A stretch of DNA of 52,476 nucleotides, from contig JANBPT010000230.1 in assembly GCA_027575765.1 (NCBI GenBank), forward strand, positions 1-52,476, read 5' to 3'. This document shows positions 1 to 10,200 of the stretch, piece by piece. Source of the DNA: Tieghemiomyces parasiticus (lineage: Eukaryota; Kickxellomycota; Dimargaritomycetes; Dimargaritales; Dimargaritaceae). The position numbers were made by a program, and so were the translations under genes. The number at the start of each line of letters is the position of its first letter. The stretch's first letter is position 1. The notes under the pieces were generated by a model, which was given only the letters and a program-made list of their open reading frames with translations, was not told the DNA's origin and made no database searches.

Positions 1-279
1 CCCCTTCGCCAGGCGTACCATCACTTTGTCGTCACCCTGTACCGTAGCGGGTTTACCATGCTCGGGCTCCTCGGCCTGTGCCTCCTGCTCGAGCTACTCA
101 TCCTGTGCATCATCTATACCGGCCCACCCGCGTGGCTCCAAAGCGCCCAGCCCATCGGTCGTCAGCTACGCCAGTCATGGACCGCCTGGGCCGTAAGGCG
201 GGGTCGCCTAATCTATGATGCGGCAGATGCCGCGGCCCCGCACTGGGTAGCCCGCCTGCGCGAGCTCGGCTTGCTCTAA
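1..279 (+). CDS. C-terminal end of an unidentified membrane protein (partial)
   Basis: The reading frame is open from base 1 to a TAA at 277-279, so only the last 92 codons are in the window. The visible part has one strongly hydrophobic segment, around visible residues 20-40 (GLLGLCLLLELLILCIIY), followed by a basic, Trp-containing tail of about 50 residues that ends in ELGLL. This looks like a last transmembrane helix plus a cytoplasmic tail. A four-helix protein of tetraspanin type would fit such an ending, but nothing diagnostic (no CCG motif or paired cysteines) is inside the window. Family not recognised. The true start and any introns lie upstream of the window. Confidence 0.5.
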   Translation, partial: PLRQAYHHFVVTLYRSGFTMLGLLGLCLLLELLILCIIYTGPPAWLQSAQPIGRQLRQSWTAWAVRRGRLIYDAADAAAPHWVARLRELGLL

Positions 280-849
280 TGACGCTAGGTTAAGCATCGC
301 CGGTCCCTAGCTGCCGCCAACCGGCCCAAGCTTACCCAGTGGAACCTAACCGAACTTTGAGCAAAATTGTGACCTCTTACTAAAGCCCCCGGGCCCGCTC
401 CAGTTAATCGACTCACACCGACACAGTCCTGACATTGATGCCCAAGATCCTAACTGACAAGTTAATCGGGCGGCCTACATTGCGGGGCACGTATGACGAG
501 GTGGCTCTGGTTTATTGACAGACCACCCTGGTGAAAGGGCGGCGGTTGACATTGTAGGATCCGAGCCGAGGTTGTGGAAGGGAAGTTGAGGGAGACATGG
601 GGGTAAGCGTGGTCCAAGGACACAGATCGGCCCTAGGCGGATAGGCAGGTAACGCCGCCGTCCCTCTGAGGCCTTGGCACTGGTATTTGGACGACCTTCG
701 GAATACCGTACGACGTGGACAGAGTGAAATGCAGATGTGTGTAGTAAGGCCCCCTCCGGCTACGCTGGTGACCAGGAAGCGGGAGGAGGATGGCACGACT
801 GAGACCAGGGTAGCGGAAGACCGCTACGTGTCCAGGATCAGGTTGCGGG
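280..849. other. Intergenic, nothing recognised
   Basis: Only short overlapping frames on both strands, with no start context, domain or splice pattern that I can support. It separates the membrane-protein 3' end from the broken secreted-peptide ORF. Confidence 0.5.
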
Positions 850-1224
850 CTAGAAGCCGTAATTGGCTGTACCTGCCGGGCTGGCACTCGCATCCGTGCT
901 ACCGCCGCCCCCGTGTGACATCTCTTGCTTCGGGACGACGAAACTACCAGAGTTTTGGCGCTGGTTCTGCTTCGTTCCATTAGGCTTGAAAGGGACAGGT
1001 ACCTTATTAAGTCCAGCGACAGAGTTCGGGAGCTCTGGAGTGGGCGGCCGCTTCGAGCTTTCTACGACTTTCTTATCCCCGTGGAGGGCCTTCTGTGAGC
1101 CGAAATTGTTCTTAGCCGTCTTGGCGGGCGGCCTATCGCCAAATTGCATGGTGGATTAGGCTTGTCCGGCGAGGACATGGCCGGCAACAAGGGCGAGCAC
1201 AGTGACGGTGGTGATGAGATGCAT
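850..1224 (-). pseudogene. Signal-peptide ORF interrupted by an in-frame stop
   Basis: Reading from an ATG at 1224, the first 22 codons give a textbook secretion signal (MHLITTVTVLALVAGHVLAG, then QA). A TAA follows at 1158-1156. The same frame then stays open for about 100 codons to a stop at 850, with a Ser/Pro/Gly/Lys-rich low-complexity composition typical of small secreted fungal proteins. A TATAAAAG lies 105-112 nt upstream of the ATG, as expected for a real promoter. Possible readings are a recently broken secreted-protein gene, programmed readthrough, a sequencing error, or an unusual short intron; the local GT/AG pairs do not resemble this genome's GTAAGT/GTACGT introns. No family recognised. 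Confidence 0.4.
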
Positions 1225-1328
1225 GGTGATGAGCGGGGGAACAGCTGGAATGGGGTGGGTTGCTATTGCACGTAGAGGAGGGGCCGGATGAGGATAGGTT
1301 AAAAAACAACTAGGGACGGGGCGGACGC

Positions 1329-1336
1329 CTTTTATA
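1329..1336 (-). promoter_or_regulatory. TATA box upstream of the signal-peptide ORF
   Basis: TATAAAAG on the - strand, 105-112 nt before the ATG at 1224, leaving room for a 5' leader of about 75 nt. The leader is C/T-rich, like those of other genes in the window. A similar TATA-to-ATG distance is seen before the secreted-protein gene at 23881. Confidence 0.45.
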
Positions 1337-1339
1337 GGT

Positions 1340-3054
1340 CAATAATGCCGCCGGCTCGTCTATAATAGCGGGCTGGTGCCGAGCCGGTATGAGATACCCT
1401 AGCAGCACAAAGCCGACCTGGTAACGACCGCCTGGCATCAAGTGGTAGGGAGAACAGTATCCTAGCCTTCCCCTCTGCCGCTCCGGTCCATCGAAAGTGC
1501 GTCTGTGGGCCGAGATGACACCCGCCCTTGAGTACATTGTATCGGCTACAAAGCAGGCGAGGCCATTGTTGACTCCGTTGCTGCCGACGGCGGATCCGAC
1601 CGACTGTCAGTCGGCCAGTGAGGGCCAAGGGCGACAGTGGCCGTTGTTCACTCTAGGGCTGTAGCCAGCACGGCAGTTAGATGGGGGAGGCGGGGCGGGT
1701 CATGCCGCGGTAAGGGTGATCGCGGAGATACCAAGCCAGCAGTAAAGACGGCCTTGAGGGGAGGGCAGTCACAGATCTCCTCTTGGTTCCAGATGGCACC
1801 CCCAAAGAAAGGGTCTAATCGTCATCGGGTGTAGAGAGAAAGAGAGAGGGAGAGAGAGAGGGGGGAGCTACTTGATTGCCGGCGGGACCGGCCTACCTTG
1901 CCTGGCTACTCACACTGCTAATGAGCTTCAACATAACCTCCACCGTTTCCGGTTTGCCGCCCCCTTCACGATCGGCCCAACCTGGCTAGCAGATGGGCGC
2001 GTCCTAGTGGCACGAATAAATGTCTAGGAGCTAGCGTTGGGTCTTGGCACAAAGTACGTGTACAGCTTGCTGGCCGTCGATGGTGGCCTATTCCTTCGCT
2101 CTTCCCCTACCGCCCTTGGCGACCGGGTGGCCGTACGGCAATGGTCGCTGGGTCTGTACGGATTAAAGGGCGCCCCTCACCGACAGGGCTGCCATTGTCA
2201 CTTTTAGTCGGGGCGCAATTTACGCTGTGGTGGGCGTCGTTGTGCCCATGGTTCGACGACTGTAGTGTATTTTTGCAACCCACGGCACCATTGCTATACG
2301 CGAAGTCGAAACCGGCGGATAATCAATGGCACAACTAGGCGTGTATGGGGAATAATAGGCACTGTACAGATTGGTAGCCATCGTCCGGTAGGATTGTAAA
2401 TGTCCCCGCAAAGTATCGGCCCGGTCTAGGGCTGGCGATGGGACTAAAGGGCGTGCAGCCAATCCAGGCGGCCAGGGTTCTGCACAGGCGGAGGCGGGCA
2501 CGAACATCGGATTAATAGAGCCTAGCCAATCTACCACACGTTTTTAAGCTTCATCGTTCATTAGGTACCGCTACACCGTTCTCCGGTAAAGTTTAGAAAG
2601 GGGGGGCATTAAACGTTGGCTGTAAAGGGTGACTCTAAGGCTCTTTTTCTAGTCCATGGAGGTGCCAGTTTCTGCCCTTTCAATCTATTATCCCCCAAAG
2701 GATTGCAGCAAGTATATCGACTTTTACACCAGCATAATCTGCTATTAACTCTACAATATATTGAGATGCAAATCAATAAACATTTGTGCAAATTATGAAG
2801 CAAGATCGAAAACGGCGTTGAGCCAAGGATTATACGCGAGGCGGGTAGATGCAGATAAGAAAGATTGGGAGATGAGGTGTATAAATCATATTAATATCAG
2901 CAAGAAAAAGAAAAGGTAGGAACATATTTAGAGAGAGAGAAAGCTGTGCGTTATCATATTTGTACATTTGGCTAAGAGGCGGATGGCCAATTGAGAATGC
3001 GTGTATAGAGAGTAACTCTCAACGCTGGTTGGCACCGAGCCTTTAGGTCGGCCG
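1340..3054. other. Intergenic; GA microsatellite, otherwise nothing recognised
   Basis: No coding region I can support. The only structure is a GA-rich simple repeat at about 1832-1865. The right part (2600-3050) becomes AT-richer and probably holds the 3' flank of the LRR-RhoGEF gene, which ends at 3055 on the - strand. Confidence 0.5.
1832..1865. repeat. GA simple-sequence repeat
   Basis: A run of imperfect GA dinucleotides ending in a short G tract. A similar GA run lies at about 9655-9699. Confidence 0.7.
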
Positions 3055-6000
3055 TTAAAGCTGGAACCGGTTGTTGATCACGTAGACCCACCGTTCGAGC
3101 TCATCTGGGTTGCCCTGGAGGTAATAGATGCCTGTCGAGTCAACCAGACGGAGTGTGGTTCTATCCGGCATGATGGAGGCTGGGGCGACCTTGGTGTCTA
3201 AGCGCAGCACATTGATCAGATGCTGCTGATGTGATGACGACAATTGGGACCCAATGACGCCGTGACCGTGGTTTGCGATGCTATTGCTCGTCGCCGAAGC
3301 CATCTCAGAAGTGGCCGGGGAATAAGGCGTGATGGCGGCGGCACCGGAGGGACCAGGGGACGTCGATTTAGTGCACTGAAGCATGATGTCGTTGAACAGG
3401 TAGAAGTGGAAAACCATGCCAATATGGTGCGACTTGATCCCCAATGGGTGTTTGCGAACGTTCCGTGTGGGCGTGACCTGGGACTCGAGGTACAGCATGC
3501 CGCGGCGGATGAATCGGCGGTGGGGTTGGATGAGGTGGATGGCCGAGGACCCGCGGATATGGTGAGCAATTTGGATGATCTTGATATTCCGCTCCTGTTC
3601 GCGCTTCTTCTCGTTAATTTCATCTGCCCTGACCTGAATCTCAGCTAGGGCGCGCTGGAGCTCGTTGTGGTCCGGGTGTGTCACCGGGGTGCACGCCAGG
3701 AGCTGCTCGAGTAGTAACTTATAGCGGGGGACCCGCTGTACGGGAAGCAGGAGGTAGCCCAGAAGGTTCAGTTGGTTGTGATCTGGCTGACGCTTGGCCA
3801 AGGCTAAAAACTTGGCAAACTTTTTGCGCGATTTCTCCAGGTCGGTCAGCAAACGGGTGGCGTGGTCAAAGTTGTTGACGTACACTGAGTAGATGCGGAT
3901 AAAGGCGGCGTTGCGTAAAAACACACCGCCAACGCGGGCTTCGATATCAGTACCGGCGGCGGCCTGAATGGTGGCCTCCAGCTCCGGGAGGATGTGATCA
4001 CGATGAAAGAGTAGGATGGAATCCACATTACCAAAGATGGTCTTGATCTCGGCCGGCGTGAGAACCGTCTGGTACTTGGTGGCGTACGAGGCCGCGTCGG
4101 TCGCTGCAGTGGCCTGGCCACCCCGGAGTGACTTGACGAAGCTATTGGTGCTGAAGGGGGTCTGGAGGCCGGATAGACCGAACCCCTTGAAGGGCGCACC
4201 GCCGGGAGTAGGCAGGGTGCCAGCGTTGAGTTCGGCCAACGTATCGTCGGAGACCTTTGGCGAGCCCGTTGATCCGCGTAGACCAGATCCGCCGTAGGCT
4301 GTCCCGTCGTCCTCCTCGTCATCAGGGTAGCCTGCGGGCTCAGCATGACCGGGTACCAGGTTGAAATACGAGTCGTCCCCGGGACCAGGCGCCGTACCTG
4401 TAAGGACTGGGGAGGTCCGGTCCAGATCGCTGCTTGAATTATTAGCATGCGCACTGGTCGCGGGGGTGGTCGTAGTGGGGGCGATGCCGCAGGCCTTCCC
4501 GATGGTGGGATCCAGCGGACACACGTACACTTTGATGAGCCGTACGAGGCAATCCACGTAGGTCCGCTCCGTATCGAGAATTTCGCGCAGGATGCACTGT
4601 CGCTTAGCACGGAGTGCCGGTGAGTCCTCCAGCAGGTAGATGGCATGGGGCCGGGAAGCGTCCATGGACGGGGCTCCATTGCTGACATGGGCGACGCGGT
4701 GAGCCTGGGACAGGGTGTTGAGCGGATCCACCGACACTCGTCTCAGCATGACGTGGGTACCGGCTTCCTTCTGCTTAGCCAGGTCACTATGCTTAATCTT
4801 GGCGGCAAGAGCGGCCTTCTCGGCTGTGTGTGGGTCCAAGTCCCACTCATCGCGCAGACGACCCAGAAGCTGGGGGAGCTCGGGCATCACGGGCGCGGTC
4901 GACGGATGGTAGGTGACAGGCACCCCGGCCGGGACCCGGACCGCCAGTGCCGTATGGTGAGCGGCAAGTTGGGCCGGGGTGGGTTCGGAGGGCGACGGCT
5001 TGACAGAAATGTTGAGCGGGGGCACTGGGGGCATGGCTTCCATTGGCCGGTGGTATTTAGCCATGGCCAGTGGTGACCGCGAGTAGTCTGCCTCGGACCC
5101 CGCGGATGCCGCCTCCGACGAGTAGAACGAGGGCTCGCTGGCGGTGGCCGTCGTGTCTCGGGAAGTGGTTGAAAAGAGGGACGACACGGATGCCTGAGAC
5201 GCGTGGCGGGACCGAGACCTGCTAGTAGGGATTGCACCGGCGATTTCAGTCGGATCGACCTGGAGACACAGGGCCGCACCGGAAGGGCTCTGGTAGGTAG
5301 GCGGTGTCACGGCGGCTCGGGTACTCAGAGATCCCAGTTCACCAGTCGCAGATTGTGGCGGGGTGATGGCGGGCCGAGGCGATTCGTCATCCGTTGGGCT
5401 GTCAGGCGGGCTAGCGTACGGTTCGTGGTCGTTAACGCCAGAGGAGCACTGGATATCCTTGGCCACAGTAAATGGAATCTGCTGCGGCCGGGACACAAGG
5501 GGCGAGGTGTGCGTGGACTTGGGTAAGACGGCTGGTGCGACACGCTGAAGGCGGGGCGAAGCTGGTAACGACTTGCTGGCCAACATCGCGGGAGGCTGCG
5601 GAGTAGACGGACTTGGGCCGGGTGAGGCAAGCTCGGCGCCGGACAAGTCGGTGGCGGACCGAAGAACGGGACTGGGTTGGGCGGATGGGGAGGCCGCCAG
5701 CGCAGCATGACCGTGGCGAATGTAAGTGGGCAAAGGAAGGTCCGGGTAGGACGCGTAGGTCGGGGCGGGGGAAGTGACAGCAGAAGCTGGAACGACAGGA
5801 GATACGGCCTGCGACCGGGCCTGCCAGGCCACAGCATGGGACAATGGGATTTCACCGGAAGAGTGGTAGGCCTGCGACAAGGTTGGCGTCGAGATCTGGC
5901 GGGAGAGGGTACGGGACCGGCTACTGGTGGGACCGGTTACGGGCAGGACGGGTGGGAAGGTCCGAAGGTCGTGCATGCTGCTGGCCAGGTTAGTCGGGGT

Positions 6001-7203
6001 GCTACCATGCTCCGGAGCGGGAGGGCGGAAGGTTCGGATGTTGAGAGCACCCGTACCAATGGAGTGTGTTGGGAGGGGCTCGACGGTCACATTGGCGGCT
6101 ATATCGCTCTCCTCGGCACCACGGGAGGTCCGTCTCTTCGTCAATTTACTCATGAGCCTTGCGGCGCCGCGGGTGATAGCGGTGCCCTTCAGCTTGGGAA
6201 ACCGTTCGGTTTCCCCGGACGTGGCCTTTGCCGAACCTTGTTCCCCGTGTAGGTACGCTCCCATGGCTGTCGAATGAGCGGTCCGCTCAGAATCGGCCAG
6301 AGACACCGCGGACTTTGACATGGGGTGAATTCGGATGGCCGAGCCGAAAGTGGGCTGGCCAAGATGTTCGCCAGTCGGGCTGACAGCGGCGGTTTGAGCT
6401 GGAAGGGAATTGCTGGGCGGCACGCCGATAGCGCCCCGAGTCGGGACGGACGATGACAGGGGCACGGTACCTTGAGTTAGCGCACGCACGTCAGCGCTAC
6501 GCGGCTCTGGCGGGGCCGCATTGGGCGTGTCGTATTGCAGTAACGGCTGGAATAACTCGGTTGCCAACTTCGTAAAGGGGTTACCCTGCACCAGCAGGGT
6601 CTGCAGGTGACCGGAGAGAAGGCCAATATAGCTTGGCAAGGTGACTAACTGGTTAAAGCTAATGTCGAGATAGCGCAGGGACCCCAGTTGGGTTATGGCG
6701 AAATCAAGCTGCGAGAGCTGGTTAAATGACAGGTCGAGTACCTCCAGCTGCGCTAGCCGGCCAACGGCCTCGGGAAACCGCGTGAGCCGGTTATGGCTGA
6801 GGTGGAGCTCACGGAGGTTATACAGGAAGCCCACCTCAAAGGGAAGTTCGTCCAGGTGGTTATGGTTAAGAATCAGGCGACGCAGTCCATAGTAGTCGCG
6901 ACATAGGGTCTGGGGTAGCCGCGTCAGGGACGTGTAGCTGATATTTAACCCTTCGCAGGGACCGTTCGGCAGTGGGAGGAGGGTAAGGGGTCGGCCAGAA
7001 AGATCGAGATACCGGCCCTCGGGTTGGTCGACGACAGAGTTGCGCGCTGTGGTCGGGAGCGAACCGGCAGCCACACTTGGCGTGCGGTCGTCACTCCACC
7101 GTTCCGAGTCGGACGAAGAAGGTCGTCGAAGGTAGTGTGACTCGCCGGAGGCGGCGGCCGGGGAACCGGCCATGTGGGACAGGGTGGTGGACAAGGTGTC
7201 CAT
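3055..7203 (-). CDS. Leucine-rich-repeat Rho guanine nucleotide exchange factor (LRR-DH-PH)
   Basis: Single open frame of 1382 codons from the ATG at 7203; a GTG frame extends 11 codons further upstream. Residues about 64-220 are leucine-rich repeats of the LxxLxLxxNxL type (LRRLILNHNHL, LRELHLSHNRL, LEVLDLSFNQL, LRYLDISFNQL). Residues 220-860 are Ser/Pro/Thr-rich and probably disordered. A Dbl-homology domain starts near residue 863 (ILREILDTERTYVDCLVRLI) and contains the conserved core LNLLGYLLLPVQRVPRYKLL. A PH domain follows to the C-terminus, with FHFYLFNDIMLQC and a final helix DELERWVYVINN. By family knowledge DH-PH proteins load GTP onto Rho/Cdc42 GTPases at membranes; the LRRs are probably a docking platform. 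Unusual: about 140 residues are inserted after the first DH helix (genomic ~4074-4497), and the PH domain also has a Ser-rich loop. Which GTPase it serves cannot be told. Confidence 0.9.
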   Translation of the reverse strand: MDTLSTTLSHMAGSPAAASGESHYLRRPSSSDSERWSDDRTPSVAAGSLPTTARNSVVDQPEGRYLDLSGRPLTLLPLPNGPCEGLNISYTSLTRLPQTLCRDYYGLRRLILNHNHLDELPFEVGFLYNLRELHLSHNRLTRFPEAVGRLAQLEVLDLSFNQLSQLDFAITQLGSLRYLDISFNQLVTLPSYIGLLSGHLQTLLVQGNPFTKLATELFQPLLQYDTPNAAPPEPRSADVRALTQGTVPLSSSVPTRGAIGVPPSNSLPAQTAAVSPTGEHLGQPTFGSAIRIHPMSKSAVSLADSERTAHSTAMGAYLHGEQGSAKATSGETERFPKLKGTAITRGAARLMSKLTKRRTSRGAEESDIAANVTVEPLPTHSIGTGALNIRTFRPPAPEHGSTPTNLASSMHDLRTFPPVLPVTGPTSSRSRTLSRQISTPTLSQAYHSSGEIPLSHAVAWQARSQAVSPVVPASAVTSPAPTYASYPDLPLPTYIRHGHAALAASPSAQPSPVLRSATDLSGAELASPGPSPSTPQPPAMLASKSLPASPRLQRVAPAVLPKSTHTSPLVSRPQQIPFTVAKDIQCSSGVNDHEPYASPPDSPTDDESPRPAITPPQSATGELGSLSTRAAVTPPTYQSPSGAALCLQVDPTEIAGAIPTSRSRSRHASQASVSSLFSTTSRDTTATASEPSFYSSEAASAGSEADYSRSPLAMAKYHRPMEAMPPVPPLNISVKPSPSEPTPAQLAAHHTALAVRVPAGVPVTYHPSTAPVMPELPQLLGRLRDEWDLDPHTAEKAALAAKIKHSDLAKQKEAGTHVMLRRVSVDPLNTLSQAHRVAHVSNGAPSMDASRPHAIYLLEDSPALRAKRQCILREILDTERTYVDCLVRLIKVYVCPLDPTIGKACGIAPTTTTPATSAHANNSSSDLDRTSPVLTGTAPGPGDDSYFNLVPGHAEPAGYPDDEEDDGTAYGGSGLRGSTGSPKVSDDTLAELNAGTLPTPGGAPFKGFGLSGLQTPFSTNSFVKSLRGGQATAATDAASYATKYQTVLTPAEIKTIFGNVDSILLFHRDHILPELEATIQAAAGTDIEARVGGVFLRNAAFIRIYSVYVNNFDHATRLLTDLEKSRKKFAKFLALAKRQPDHNQLNLLGYLLLPVQRVPRYKLLLEQLLACTPVTHPDHNELQRALAEIQVRADEINEKKREQERNIKIIQIAHHIRGSSAIHLIQPHRRFIRRGMLYLESQVTPTRNVRKHPLGIKSHHIGMVFHFYLFNDIMLQCTKSTSPGPSGAAAITPYSPATSEMASATSNSIANHGHGVIGSQLSSSHQQHLINVLRLDTKVAPASIMPDRTTLRLVDSTGIYYLQGNPDELERWVYVINNRFQL

Positions 7204-10200
7204 GGTGAAAGAATAGGGCAAAATATTCGGGGCCACAAACGAGCAGGTGAGGGTCTTAGCGACGGTGGCGAAGCGTCGATGGGCTTAGGAGCGGAGTAGG
7301 GCAGAGGTTTGGCCTCGGCTATATCGTTGAAAGAAGGCAGAAACGCGGTAGTAGGGCAGATAAAGTTAAATGAAAATAATGAAGTGTGGCGAGAAAACGG
7401 TGCGGATTGAGAAGTTTGGATGGGCCCGTCGCGTGCGGGCGAGGCGTGCGGGGCGAGATGGGTATATAATAGCGGGTGGGACGCGGGGCCAGGTAACGAA
7501 AATGGGATATGAAGGGGAGGACGGTGGGTGGGGTGGGGTCAGGTACAAGGAGGTGAGAAATGGGCTGGGGCGAGGGATGGTGAAGAGGTAAGTCAGAAAG
7601 AGCAGACTGCTGACGGTCCAACTACTGCGCTCCAACGCGGCGACTAGATGCAGGAGAGAGCAAACAGTCCAGCAGGTCGACTGGGTAGGAGGGGCGGGCG
7701 AGTAGGTGGCAGGCCGGTCAATAACAAGAAGAGGTATCGGAGGGAGAGAGAGATGGAGTAGCAGCCCAAAATAGGGGGGCGGCAACTAGCGTAGGGACCG
7801 AGTGATTCAGGGGGGAACAATGCAAGCTAATGTGGGCGGAGCAGTCGGGCGACCAAAACAAGGGGAGCGGGGTCGGTGAAGGGATAGAATGTGGGCGGGG
7901 GTAGTGGAAGCCGTGAAGCACCGGGGAGAGATGTGTGCTATTGCGGAGCGAGTGATTGCAAAGAGGGGAGAAAAGAAGAAAGGGCAACGTGGCTGGAAGC
8001 GACAACGGTGTAGTTGCGCAGGAGCTACCGCTGGCCGTCCCATTAGGCTCTTATATGAGGTAATGGAGAGTAAAGGGAATTTCGGCACCTCACGGTTCCA
8101 GAAACCCTCCCCCGACGGTCGTTGAGAGCTGGGGTTGCAAGTGAGGGTGCCTGATGCCATACCAGCCAGACGAGGAAAACATGCCCGTGTGGGGGGGGGA
8201 GATCGAACGAGTGAAAACAGACAACGATTGACTGATCACCCTCCAAGTACCCTTTCCTTCCTCCATCTGAGCTGCTCAGCCGCTACTAGAGTGCCCTGAC
8301 TGCCACATTAAGCAAGCCCGGGTGTCAGGATATGGATCAGCCGCTGGAATCTTCATAGTTCGGCCAACCTTTTTTCAGGCTTCCCCTGTCCTCCCTGGAT
8401 GGTCACAACAGTGACTAGCACCCATTGTCAGGGCGTAGGAATTGCATCCGATCGAAACAACGAGACGAGACTGCAGTGCCCCCCAAGTCAGTCACATCCG
8501 GCAAGGCCGGGAAACTTCGCACATGTTGGGCTCCCACGGCGTGGTATGGAAAATAAAGCAAAAAATAGCGACCGGGAGGCGGCTTGGTGGATAAAAATGA
8601 TACAACCCTCACCTCCGTGCCTATAAGGCCCTGGACTGTGTTGCACCATGGAATCAATAAGTCAGATAACGGATAAAGAGTGAAGGGTCCTGTGAAAAAC
8701 AGGTTGTATAACTTACCAAGTGGTACACGGTAGCAGACCGGTGGCCGTGAAGAGTGCTGGACGAGGGTCGGTGCAGCACCTAATGTCGGGGGGGAGGTTC
8801 GGGACGGTCGTGGTGAGGTAGGTAGTGAATAGTAATGACAAAGGACGGCGGGCGCTTGGTGGGGCTGAAAGGTATACAGGTTATTGCGAAATTCTCAGAG
8901 GTATAATTGAACTAAGGTAATGGAGCTGGGTGTAACAATGGATAGTGAGGGAGACGACGTAAGTGCTAGTGTGCTGCGTAAGCAACCAAGAAATGGAAAG
9001 AGGAACGGCAAAGTGGTGTGTACGAGGAGAAATCAAGTTAGTCAATTAGAATGACGACATTGGAACTGGACGAAGACCACTTCGTCAAGCTAATGATCCA
9101 ACGGGGCGTAGGTTTTGAAACAAACAGAAAAGGTCGGTGGTATGGGCGTAGAAAAGTCGACGGCGGCAGTGGCACCAGAAACGAGAAGGGCGGAAGAAGA
9201 GAGGGCGAGGAAGTAAGGTTATTGCGCTGAGGCGTACATGCGCAAGTCACGTCAAGAGAGAGAGGTACTCAAGGGGCGCCCGTCGTTTCCAGGGTCAAAC
9301 ACGGGGGAGGGGTAAATGGGATTACGCGGAAAGTTGACTTGGTAGCTAGCAATGGACGACGTGAGCCAAGCGGAGAGGGACGTGGGTGAGTTCATGCGGC
9401 TTTGCAGCATGCGAGAAGCGATAACGAATGCGAGGAGGGGAATCGGTATCGCTGAGCCCCTTTCTATATACTACGGGGCGCCAGGGTTTGGTAAGGGGCG
9501 GTAGGAAGTGTGAGGGTGGTTTAGGCTGCCAGGCCTATGGACATGGGGATGAGAGGTATCACTGTTGTAAACAACGATGGGTACGAGTCGAACGGTGAGC
9601 TTTGTGGGATTACCCGGGTAGTAAAGGGGCGTATTATAGAAACCTGGGGAGGAACAGAGAGAGAGAGAGAGAAGGGGAGGGAGGGAAAGGGAGAGAGAAA
9701 GGGATGCAGACGGTGTCCAGAGCCTAGAGCGGTAAGCGGGGTGAGAAAACGACCTGCGGTCGCTGAGGTGAGCACGAATAAGGGAGGGGCAAAGAGTGGC
9801 GCGGTAGGTTGGGGGGGCTAGAAAAAGGCAGGGCTCAAGTTCACAGGGGATTAAGAAATATTATGACAAGGTGGCGCGACTAAATTAACGACGAGGACAA
9901 GAGTGTACTGGCGGCCGGCTTTAGTTGGCTAGGGAGCGTCCGGGGTGGTACGATAACTGGTAAGGTATAGTGAAGTAAAGGCGGGCGGTTACGGATGCAA
10001 GGCCAGGCGGCGCAGCTTAGCCCTTAAATACCGCGACCACCTTACCCCCCCCCCGCTATGGAGGGCGATTACATTGGCCCATATGAGAGTCCACGGCAGT
10101 GGTATAAACCAGTCAGTGCTCGTTATTTCCTTGTATGAGGAAGCCGCAGCTACTGAAGAGAGGGAAGAGCCTCCCACCTGAACTGCGTGCGAGTGTGAAT

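Noticed and set aside
3846..4688. Long second frame (280 codons) on the - strand inside the RhoGEF gene
   Set aside because: It overlaps the DH domain in another frame, has Arg/Pro-rich composition typical of an out-of-frame reading, and shows no domain.
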